Source of the DNA: Paucibacter sp. TC2R-5
GTDB taxonomy: Bacteria; Pseudomonadota; Gammaproteobacteria; Burkholderiales; Burkholderiaceae_C
DNA: 64,000 bases
Assembly: GCF_025717605.1 (NCBI RefSeq)
Contig: NZ_JAJIRQ010000009.1
Location: 214,898-278,897 of the forward strand
Reading direction: 5' to 3'
Shown: positions 24,908 through 31,940 of the stretch, piece after piece
Numbering within the stretch: the first letter of the stretch is position 1
How the letters are laid out: every line of letters begins with the position of its first letter
The notes under the pieces: generated by a model
The model's database searches: none
Told to the model about the DNA's origin: nothing
The model's input: only the letters and a program-made list of their open reading frames with translations
Made by a program: the position numbers and the translations under genes

Positions 24908-25765
24908 TCAAGCATCGACCTTGTCGGTCTCGATCTTGAAGCTGCGCACCGGGAACTTCAGGCGAGTCTCGGGGCCATACCATTTGATGAAGAGCTTGTC
25001 GGCCTCGCCGGACTTCTCCAGCCCGCGCAGCGTATCGTCGATCAGCAGCTTGAATTTGGCCTCACCCTTTTTGATGCCCAGTGCCAGCGGTTCGACGCTG
25101 AGGTTTTGCGGCAGGATCACGTATTGCGCTTGCAAGGCGCCGAGCTTGGCATGCTGATCCAACAGCGAGACCTCATCATTGACAAAGGCCACACCCTTGC
25201 CTTGCTGCAGCGCCTGGAAGGCTTGTGGGCCGTTCTCGAAGGTCACGACCTCGACATTCGGCACCGCCTTACGGATGTTTGGCTCTTGGGTGCCGCCCTT
25301 GATGGTGACGACCTTCTTGCCGTTCAGATCGGCGACGTTCTTGATGCCGCTGTCTTTCTTCACCAGCACCTTTTGGCCGGTCACGAAAGTGGTCAGCGAA
25401 AAGTCGATGACGGCCTCGCGCTCCTTGTTGTGGGTGAGCGAGGCGGCCAGCAGGTCGATATGGCCTTGCTGCAACTCAGGGATGCGGGCGGCCACGGCGA
25501 GCTGCTTGATTTTGAGCTTGACGCCCAGTTTGTTGGCCACAGCCTGGGCCAGATCGACTTCGTAGCCGACGATTTCACGGGTCTTGGGGTCGATGAAGCT
25601 GTTGGGTTCATCAGTGCCGAGCACGCCGACAACCAGCTCGCCCTTCTTTTTGATGTCATCAAGCTGATCTGCATGGGCGGCGCTGACACCGAATAAAGTG
25701 GCCGTTAGAGCGAGCAGGGCAGCGGCGGTGCTGGACTTGTTGAAGCTGCGACGATTGAGAGTCAT
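24908..25765 (-). CDS. Polar amino acid ABC transporter substrate-binding protein
   Basis: 285 aa. The leader has paired arginines (NRRSFNKSS) before a hydrophobic core and AHA cleavage site, so Sec or Tat export are both possible. Type 2 periplasmic binding fold (SBP_bac_3): ELVVGVLGTDEPNSFID, REIVGYEVDLAQAVANKLGVKL, AARIPELQQGHIDLLAASLTHNKEREAVIDFS and a C-terminal TLRGLEKSGEADKLFIKWYGP. First gene of the ABC operon. The Thr/His residues in SLTHNKERE sit where glutamate/aspartate-type binders have SxTRTxER, so ligand specificity may differ. Confidence 0.92.
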   Translation of the reverse strand: MTLNRRSFNKSSTAAALLALTATLFGVSAAHADQLDDIKKKGELVVGVLGTDEPNSFIDPKTREIVGYEVDLAQAVANKLGVKLKIKQLAVAARIPELQQGHIDLLAASLTHNKEREAVIDFSLTTFVTGQKVLVKKDSGIKNVADLNGKKVVTIKGGTQEPNIRKAVPNVEVVTFENGPQAFQALQQGKGVAFVNDEVSLLDQHAKLGALQAQYVILPQNLSVEPLALGIKKGEAKFKLLIDDTLRGLEKSGEADKLFIKWYGPETRLKFPVRSFKIETDKVDA

Positions 25766-25960
25766 GAGGGTCTTTCCGAGAAGAAGTTTTGATGGTTCTC
25801 ATCCTAGGGTTGACCCGCATATTTGCGAACGAAGGCTTGCTTCTATCCAAGCGCGAAAAACTCCTATTGGCTTTTCGGACGAGCAGTTGCACAGAGGCAT
25901 TGCAACGGCGGCACACAAGCGGTGCCAATTCCAGTCCAGCATGATTGGCGGCAATGAACC

Positions 25961-25992
25961 AAAAAAGGCAGCCGGGTCTGCGCCCGGCTGCC
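25961..25992 (-). terminator. Intrinsic terminator of the 1-Cys peroxiredoxin gene
   Basis: Perfect stem GGCAGCCGGG (25967-25976) and CCCGGCTGCC (25983-25992); on the minus strand it is followed by TTTTTT. It ends the peroxiredoxin transcript before the ABC operon promoter region. Confidence 0.93.
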
Positions 25993-26054
25993 TTGCACTT
26001 GATTCTTTCCGGCCTCAAAGGGCGCCAAAGCTCCCCGCGCCGCTCCAACGAAGC

Positions 26055-26702
26055 TCAGGCTGCTCGCTTGGGCAAGGAGGTATAACGCAGATAGGGGCGC
26101 ACCGCATCAAACCCTTGCGGGAACTTCTGCTTCAGCACCTCGGGGTCCTGGATGGAGGGCAGGATCACGACATCGTCGCCGTCCTTCCAATTGGCGGGCG
26201 TGGCCACCGAGTTGCTGTCGGTCAGCTGTAGCGAATCGATCACGCGCAGGATCTCATCGAAGTTGCGGCCGGTGCTGGCGGGGTAGGTGATGATCAGCCG
26301 AATCTTTTTGGCCGGGTCGATGATGAACAGCGAGCGCACCGTGGCCGTGGCGGAAGCGTTCGGGTGGATCAGGTCATACAGCTCGGAGACCTTGCGGTCG
26401 GCGTCGGCAATGATGGGGAAGCGCACTTCGGTTCCCTGGGTTTGATTGATGTCCTCAATCCAGCGCAGATGCGACTCGACCGGGTCGATCGGCAGCGCAA
26501 TAGCCTTGACATTGCGCTGCGCAAAATCCTCGCTAAGCTTGGCGGTCTTTCCCAGTTCGGTGGTGCACACGGGCGTGAAGTCGGCCGGGTGCGAGAACAG
26601 CACACCCCAGCTGTCTCCTAACCATTGATGAAAGCGGATAGGGCCGTCGGACGAGGCTTGTTCAAAATCGGGGGCGAGATCGCCCAGGCGCAGGCTTGGC
26701 AT
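26055..26702 (-). CDS. 1-Cys peroxiredoxin (Prx6 group, LsfA-like)
   Basis: 215 aa from the ATG at 26702. The peroxidatic motif HPADFTPVCTTELG is present and I find no other Cys in the protein, so it is a true 1-Cys peroxiredoxin. The long C-terminal dimerisation region (NWKDGDDVVILPSI, RPYLRYTSLPK) is typical of the Prx6 group. In Pseudomonas putida the homologous LsfA is induced by sulfate starvation and lies beside the ssu genes. Here it follows an RBBP9-like hydrolase and a molbindin within a sulfur-related block, supporting the same assignment. It detoxifies peroxides formed by flavin or iron oxygenases. Confidence 0.92.
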   Translation of the reverse strand: MPSLRLGDLAPDFEQASSDGPIRFHQWLGDSWGVLFSHPADFTPVCTTELGKTAKLSEDFAQRNVKAIALPIDPVESHLRWIEDINQTQGTEVRFPIIADADRKVSELYDLIHPNASATATVRSLFIIDPAKKIRLIITYPASTGRNFDEILRVIDSLQLTDSNSVATPANWKDGDDVVILPSIQDPEVLKQKFPQGFDAVRPYLRYTSLPKRAA

Positions 26703-26759
26703 GGCTAAATTCCTTGTTTGTGAAGATTCAAAAGAGATCAGCGGCAACGCTGGTGGAGA

Positions 26760-27362
26760 TCAAACTGCGAACGACCATTCTTGGAAGTTCGCGTGATGCG
26801 GGCGCCGTTCGCGCGCGGCTTTTGCCCGGGCCGAATCGACCCAACGCTTGGCCAGCGGAAAAGGCCCGAAGCCGGATTCGGTATTGATATGTCCGACGGC
26901 GCCCAAGTTGGTGAAACTCGCACCCCAGCGGCCGGCCCAGCGCAAGGCGCTCCCTGCACTCATCCAAGGGTCGTTTTGGCTTGCGATCAAGGTGCTGGGG
27001 ATATGCAGCCTGTGGTGGGGCAGCAGCTCGGCCAGGCCGAACTTGTCGGGCTCGGCCGGCGCCACGAACAGCGCCTGTCGAATCGGCGAGTCGGGATGCT
27101 CGGCCAGATGGTGCGCGAGTGCCAGGCAGCCAAAACTATGCGCCACGGCGATCCATTCGCCGTCATGGGAAGATCCCGCAGCGGCATCCAATGTACTGCT
27201 GATGCGCGCCGACCACCGCGTCAGATCGGGCTTGCTGAAGTCACGCTGCACCACGCGTTTGGCATCGCGAAACTGATGCTGCAGCCAACTCTGCCAATGG
27301 GCGGCGCCGCTGTCATGCAGGCCGGGAATGATCAATAGTCGGGGTGATGAATAGATGGCCAT
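26760..27362 (-). CDS. RBBP9/YdeN-family alpha/beta hydrolase
   Basis: 200 aa. RBBP9 family pattern: LLIIPGLHDSGAAHWQSW (oxyanion region), a nucleophile elbow in AVAHSFGCLALAHHLA (HSFGC in place of GxSxG), the Asp region IASQNDPWMSAGSALRWA, and the catalytic His in GAVGHINTESGFGPFP, the family's hallmark. Serine hydrolase of unknown substrate. Lies between the molbindin and peroxiredoxin genes on the same strand, with short gaps, so probably cotranscribed. Confidence 0.88.
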   Translation of the reverse strand: MAIYSSPRLLIIPGLHDSGAAHWQSWLQHQFRDAKRVVQRDFSKPDLTRWSARISSTLDAAAGSSHDGEWIAVAHSFGCLALAHHLAEHPDSPIRQALFVAPAEPDKFGLAELLPHHRLHIPSTLIASQNDPWMSAGSALRWAGRWGASFTNLGAVGHINTESGFGPFPLAKRWVDSARAKAARERRPHHANFQEWSFAV

Positions 27363-27394
27363 GGAATTTCCTCGGCGATTGGCTTTGAGCCGAC

Positions 27395-27613
27395 TTAAAG
27401 CGTTGCGATGGCCACTTCGGTGGCCTTCACCAGCGCCACCACATCGCGGCCGACGGTCAAGCCTAATTCCTTGACCGAGCGCGTCGTGATGACGGAGCTC
27501 ACCAGAGTGCCGTTGGGCGTGATGACGTCGATCTCGGACACCACCGGTCCCTCGATGATTTCCTTGATCGTGCCGCGAAACTGGTTGCGGACGTTGATGG
27601 CGCTGATGCTCAT
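27395..27613 (-). CDS. Molbindin (TOBE/Mop domain), SsuF-like
   Basis: 72 aa from the ATG at 27613; single Mop/TOBE domain: MSISAINVRNQFRGTIKEI, VVSEIDVITPNGTLVSSVITTRSVKELGL, VALVKATEVAIA. Single-domain molbindins bind molybdate or related oxyanions. In Pseudomonas putida the molbindin SsuF is needed for sulfonate and sulfate-ester use. The linkage here to a 1-Cys peroxiredoxin makes a sulfur-starvation role more likely than molybdenum storage. First gene of a three-gene minus-strand run. Confidence 0.9.
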   Translation of the reverse strand: MSISAINVRNQFRGTIKEIIEGPVVSEIDVITPNGTLVSSVITTRSVKELGLTVGRDVVALVKATEVAIATL

Positions 27614-28564
27614 AGCGATTACCCCTGTGTCGACCTTGAAGGCCGAATTCAAATGCTGTGCTGTGAAGCTTAGTCGGCTGTAGGGGCTAGCCAAAGGAAT
27701 GGAAGCGCAGCATCTAATGCGCCGATCAAATATCGCGGGGTCGATGGGCTGCGCTCCCATAGATAGTGATGAGCATCGCGCTCTTACGGTCGGAAATAGC
27801 AGGGATTTGGGAATTCGCCCTCAACGAAGAACCAATAGAGAGAGGCCCGCCGCGTGGCCTAGATCCACGAGGCCGGATAGGCAAACCCAACACCTCGACA
27901 AGCATTAGGTTTGGCGTAACTGGTTACTTCGGGTGTTGTGTTGTGATTGTAATTGCCATGCCTACAGGATGATTGATGGAAAAAATGTCAGCCAATGTGT
28001 TGCGCATTAGGAATTTGCTCTGTTGTTGCGTTTGAAACGCAACAGTCGTTATCAACATGCGTCAGTTTTCCAATTGAATTTTCCAATGTGTTGCGTTTGC
28101 CAACTCGATTGCTTCAAGAGGCATAGTGCCTCCCCTCCGATAGTCTTCCGAATGGCTGGGTCGACTGCCTCGGACGTTGGCTAGGCAATACCGAATGACT
28201 GCAGACATTGTTTTTGCTTTGGGCCGCTTTGCAGCGACGGCGGCCATTGGCGGTGGAGAGCCGGAATCACGGTGCTGGCCACCCATCAGTCACTGACCGG
28301 AGCACAGTTTGCAGTGCGGATGTCCGGTCTCGAATGTGCTGCGGTCATTCAGATGAGCCGTTCACGAAATCGTCGGTCAACTGGAGCCGAATGGCTGCTG
28401 CTTGACCCGTCGAATAGACGCGATCGACCCGATAGGAGCCGCTCGCTACATCGTCATCTGCGGCAGCAGTGTGCCCATTGCCGTCATCTACCTCGGTTTG
28501 ATCAGTTGACGCAATCGACCCAATCCAGACGTAGTGCTCGCAGAACTCGATTCCGCAAAGCTGC
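27614..28564. other. Intergenic region, no gene supported
   Basis: About 950 bp between the molbindin start and the IS91 remnant. The part around 27900-28100 is distinctly AT-richer than the neighbours and holds an inverted repeat with related half-sites. The frames between 28345 and 28564 are open on the minus strand but carry no recognisable protein. Confidence 0.5.
28024..28044. promoter_or_regulatory. Perfect inverted repeat TGTTGCGTTT-N-AAACGCAACA
   Basis: 10-bp arms around one central base. The half-site TGTTGCG recurs at about 27998 (TGTTGCGCATT) and 28087 (TGTTGCGTTTGCC). Spacing and symmetry resemble an operator for a dimeric regulator, perhaps an enhancer-binding protein. The target gene is unclear, as no start follows closely. 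Confidence 0.45.
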
Positions 28565-29242
28565 CCATCGATGTGTCGTTGCGTCAACTCTGGCGGCGAG
28601 GTTGCCAAATGCGTGGTGCCGTCGCGCCAGACGGTCTTGAGCTTCACTTCAACTCCGCCTGTCCAGCGGCGTTGGTCTGCACTCGCTCGTTGGCCAGGGC
28701 CGGCCAGGTGATGTAGCGGCCTGAGAACGCGCGCTTCGTCCGAATCACCGTCGTTGTCGGCCACGTAGGTTGAACCCGCCTCCTCGACCAACACGCCCCG
28801 ACGGCTGAGCATCTTCATCATGCAGGTGATGACTTTGTGCAACACCGCCTGCGCCGCCTGATCGGTTGGCGCGGTGGCTTCGACAAACTCCGGCGTGCCG
28901 TCGGCGCTGCGCCGGTAGACGCCGTTCAGGACCAGGCAATGAAGGCGAATGTTGAGATTGGCCGCGGACCCAAAACGTTGGATCAGCGTGACCGCGCCGC
29001 TGCCAGCCTCGTTGGCATTGAGCCCGGCCTGGCCGAGCAGGTGGCGCGTGATCACGCGCTGCTCCACCTGTCACCAGCTTGGGCTGTGCGGACAGCAGCA
29101 GGCGCAGGGGGATCGGCAGCGACAGAACCCACCGGCGCACCGGCACGTGCGGGATGACGTGGTCGACCAGGTGCGCCATGCGCCGGGCTCCGCACGACGG
29201 GCAAAACCCGCGTCGTTTGCAACTGAACGGGCCGCTGGCTCT
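28565..29242 (-). pseudogene. IS91-family transposase remnant (5'/middle part)
   Basis: Minus-strand pieces in shifting frames match an IS91-type (Y2 HUH) transposase: zinc-finger start CKRRGFCPSCGARRM, then PHVPVRRWVLSLPIPLRLLL, then after a frame change VITRHLLGQAGL, GAVTLIQRFGSAANLNIRLHCLVLNGVYRR and MMKMLSRRGVLVEE. A deletion follows, then RYITWPALANERVQ and VEVKLKTVWRDGTTHLATSP in two further frames. The C terminus is lost near 28565. Multiple frameshifts and a deletion make it non-functional. Confidence 0.82.
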
Positions 29243-29272
29243 GGGCGCCAGCGCAGGGTCGGGACTTGCCGC

Positions 29273-30283
29273 TCAGCCGCGCTGGCGGCGGCGCGCAGCC
29301 CAGGCGGTGGCACCCAAGCCCGTCAGCATCAGCGCCCAGCTATCGGGCTCGGGTACCGCGGCGGCCAGGGTATAACCAATGACGTCCAGCGCAACGGTTT
29401 CGGTGCCGCCCCGGGTCATCGCGCCCCCACTGCCGAACGCATCCTGAACCTGCGATGGGTTGTGGCTGATCCAGTCACCATAGTCGCCACCATTGGTGCA
29501 GTTGTTGAACTGGTTCAACAAGGTCGTGCCCCCATCGATCGAAAAGTAGGCGGCCGGCGTGCCAGCGTCGCAGGGCGTGTTCGGCACACCGGGATTCGTA
29601 CTGAACGAGCGCACACCGACCGACTGCCAACGGAACAGGTCTCCCACCCAAGGCAGGCTGGTGCTTTTGGGCAGACCGGACCCCAGGCCCAGCACCTCGT
29701 TGATTTCATGCTGGGCCACCGCAGTGGTGATGGCATTGCTGCCAAAGACGTCGAAATTCAAACCGATGCAACCGTCAAACATGCCGGTGAAACATTTGCC
29801 GCCGGTGGTGGCTGGGGCCAAATTCAAGCCGATGGCCCGAGCATTGGCCGTCTTCAAGCCTATGGTGCTGCTAGAGCCTACCGGGGCGAGGGCGCCGACC
29901 TGCACTGATTTCGTCAACGCGATCGCGTCATTGGTTGAAGTGGCGTCCACCAGCAGCTTGTCGCGGAAGTCGGAGTAGCTTGGGGCGTAGTATGAAAAAG
30001 AGCTCTGGCCATAGACCGCCGTGTCGTTGTGGAACTCCAACGCCACGTTGATCGGATCGGTGAAAGTGCTGCTGTAGAAAGACAGCGCATTGGTGATCAC
30101 GTCCTTGTTGGCCTCTGAAATGACACCGCCCTGGGTGCCGAAGGTCACCGTGAAGGTCAGCGCGTGAGCTGAGCCGGCCAGGCCCATCGCCAAGGCAGAA
30201 CCAGCCAGCAGGGCAGGCCAGCGTCGGGCTGCGCGTTGGCGCTCAGGCGATGAAACCAGGGAATGGAGCGGTGGGTGCGTCAT
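29273..30283 (-). CDS. PEP-CTERM protein with HExxE zincin-like domain
   Basis: 336 aa from the ATG at 30283, with AGGGA upstream. Signal peptide ends SAHA. The body has a metalloprotease-like motif AQHEINEVLGLGSGL (HExxE, not HExxH), then DLFRWQSVGVRSF, AAYFSIDGGTT, GGDYGDWISH, VQDAFGSGG and TVALDVIGY, a pattern shared by a large family of secreted bacterial proteins. The C terminus is a PEP-CTERM sorting signal: VPEPDSWALMLTGLG, a hydrophobic stretch and RRRQRG. It would be processed by an exosortase (not in this window) and delivered to the cell surface or extracellular matrix. Flanked on both sides by IS91 remnants. Confidence 0.88.
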   Translation of the reverse strand: MTHPPLHSLVSSPERQRAARRWPALLAGSALAMGLAGSAHALTFTVTFGTQGGVISEANKDVITNALSFYSSTFTDPINVALEFHNDTAVYGQSSFSYYAPSYSDFRDKLLVDATSTNDAIALTKSVQVGALAPVGSSSTIGLKTANARAIGLNLAPATTGGKCFTGMFDGCIGLNFDVFGSNAITTAVAQHEINEVLGLGSGLPKSTSLPWVGDLFRWQSVGVRSFSTNPGVPNTPCDAGTPAAYFSIDGGTTLLNQFNNCTNGGDYGDWISHNPSQVQDAFGSGGAMTRGGTETVALDVIGYTLAAAVPEPDSWALMLTGLGATAWAARRRQRG

Positions 30284-30768
30284 GTTGAGGTCCCTGATGG
30301 AAAACAAATATTAAACGCAGATCCTCTGCACGAAATCCCTAATTTGATAGTAGGGGTAACCCGGCACTCACACCGCAAGGCCGGCCGCGAACGCCAGGCA
30401 GCGGCCCTATTCACCCAGCGCCGCACCCCCTCGGCCACCGCCGCCTGCACCTGCTCGATCATGGCGTGCAGAGCCACCACCTGTTCGACGCCCACGCGCT
30501 GGTTCAGCGCCAGCTGGGCGCGCTTCCAGTGGGTCTTGGCTTGGGCGTGCTTGGCACGGCCGGCGGCGGTGATGGTGACCGAGCGTGTACGGGCATCGGC
30601 ACCCGGGCCCTGCTCGCACCAGCCCTGGCCGATCAGCGGGCGCAGGTTGCGCGTGAGGGTGGATGCGTCCAGGCCCATTCGGGCGGCCAGCGTGTTCGGC
30701 GCGACGGGGGCCCAGCGTCAATACGTGAGACAGCAGCGAATATTGCGTGAGGATAGAATTTTCAAACG
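30284..30768 (-). pseudogene. MarR-family regulator, truncated and frameshifted
   Basis: In one frame ENSILTQYSLLSHVLTLGP encodes the second helix region; after a one-base shift in a C run near 30705 the next frame gives PNTLAARMGLDASTLTRNL, the recognition helix, and SVTITAAGRAKHAQAKTHW, the wing and following helix. The first helix and a start codon are missing, and the normal stop has merged into the upstream region of the PEP-CTERM gene. A single-base error in the sequence could explain the frameshift but not the lost 5' end. Confidence 0.75.
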
Positions 30769-31009
30769 CCCCTTTTCCTTAACCACGGCGCCGCGAACAC
30801 GGCCCTCGATGCCTGCGTGTCGGTCTTTGAGGGCGGCGCAAGACTGTTGATCTGTGACAGCACAGCCGAAAGTCGTCCTCCTTGGGCGCCTGCCGCGTGT
30901 TGTCCCTGGTCGCCAGCTCGCTTCCATCGGTCCCGCGAACGCTCGGAGGCAGCCGACCCCATCGGCCCGGCTCGCCGGGTCGCTTGAACTGTCGCGGTTG
31001 GGAAGCGTC

Positions 31010-31165
31010 AGGCCGCTTGCGCCGCCTGGCCTCGGGCCGGCGCACGAGGCGGTGCCCTGGCCTGCAGACCCAGGTGCGTGAGGATCTTCTCGATCACCGG
31101 CTGCTCCAAGATCGCCGCCGCGGTTCTGGCAGTGCTGCATGTCGATATCGAACACGCCGCAGGTC
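31010..31165 (-). pseudogene. IS91-family transposase remnant (C terminus)
   Basis: The minus strand reads LRRVFDIDMQHCQN in one frame, then AAILEQPVIEKILTHLGLQARAPP in another, matching the C-terminal zinc-ribbon and tail of IS91-type transposases (RVFxIDxxxCxxCGG...VIEKILTHL). It lies upstream of the other remnant in transcription order, so it comes from a second insertion. Confidence 0.72.
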
Positions 31166-31269
31166 CCAACCACGTCAGGATCATCTGACCTGCTCCATTC
31201 CAGCCGTACGACAGTACCCGCTCCTGGCCGGCTGCGTGAATTCAGCGCACCAGTCCGTATACCCGCTTT

Positions 31270-31483
31270 GGGCACCGTGCTGGCGCCACCCACTGCGCAT
31301 CCGAATGACACGAACTGGCCAGGGCCGTGAGGCCGCATCGTCGCCAGTAAGCCGCCGTTGACAAAAACGGTCGGCGAATCGAACGTCAGCTATGCGGCGC
31401 TTGGTCCAACTGTCAGCCTGGCGCAGGCCGGGACATTGCGAGGGCCCTGACGGCCTGGCAACACAGTGCCCAATGCAGTCGTC
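31270..31483 (+). repeat. Interspersed repeat, copy A (longest)
   Basis: About 214 bp. It begins GGGCACCGTGCTGGCGCC and contains the family core: GTTGAC-AAAA-CGGTC hairpin, TCGAACGTCAGCTATGCGGC, a hairpin from GGCCTG-type arms around GCG, and CCGGGACATT. Close copies occur elsewhere in the window on both strands. Confidence 0.85.
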
Positions 31484-31940
31484 GGGCTGTCAGTCTTGAG
31501 ACCTAAGTTTCGTCGGTAAGCGGTCATTGGTCGGCATCCGCTTTCAGGACGGCGAGGAGCCTTCAATCAAAGCGCATCGAGTCGATTCGGCTCTTGACCG
31601 CGCCACCACCAAGCTTCAACACATGGGTGTAAATCATGGTCGTTGCCCACTACTCAGCCATAACCCGTTGCATATTGCGACGCACGCCTGGGTGGCGCTG
31701 GCCCGCGACCTTTGGCGAGCAGGTACTTGCTAGGAGGATTTGAAAATTCACATTAGGCCTCCGGCTGGCAAGCCAAAACTTTGAATCCGTCCAATTCGCC
31801 AAACGGGCGCTTGTGAATGAGTTGATTTGATTAAGACAGTGCTGTCGCATTTTGTCGCATTACGTCGCAGGAAAACTAGATAGAGAGTGAGAAGATTTTG
31901 TCTACTTTCAGTAAGTAAACACTCAACAGGACCAGCCCCT
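31484..31940. other. Intergenic region upstream of the large PEP-CTERM gene
   Basis: No gene supported. Holds the phased direct repeats listed separately and presumably the promoter for the gene at 31941. Confidence 0.5.
31844..31870 (+). promoter_or_regulatory. Three GTCGCA repeats with exact 10-bp phasing
   Basis: GTCGCAT at 31844 and 31854 and GTCGCAG at 31864, each 10 bp apart and thus on the same helix face, 70-97 bp before the PEP-CTERM start codon. This looks like a cooperative activator or repressor site. Confidence 0.5.

Noticed and set aside
30718..31338. 206-codon minus-strand open frame
   Set aside because: It changes character along its length; parts of it are out-of-frame readings of the IS91 C-terminal and MarR remnants, so it is not a gene.
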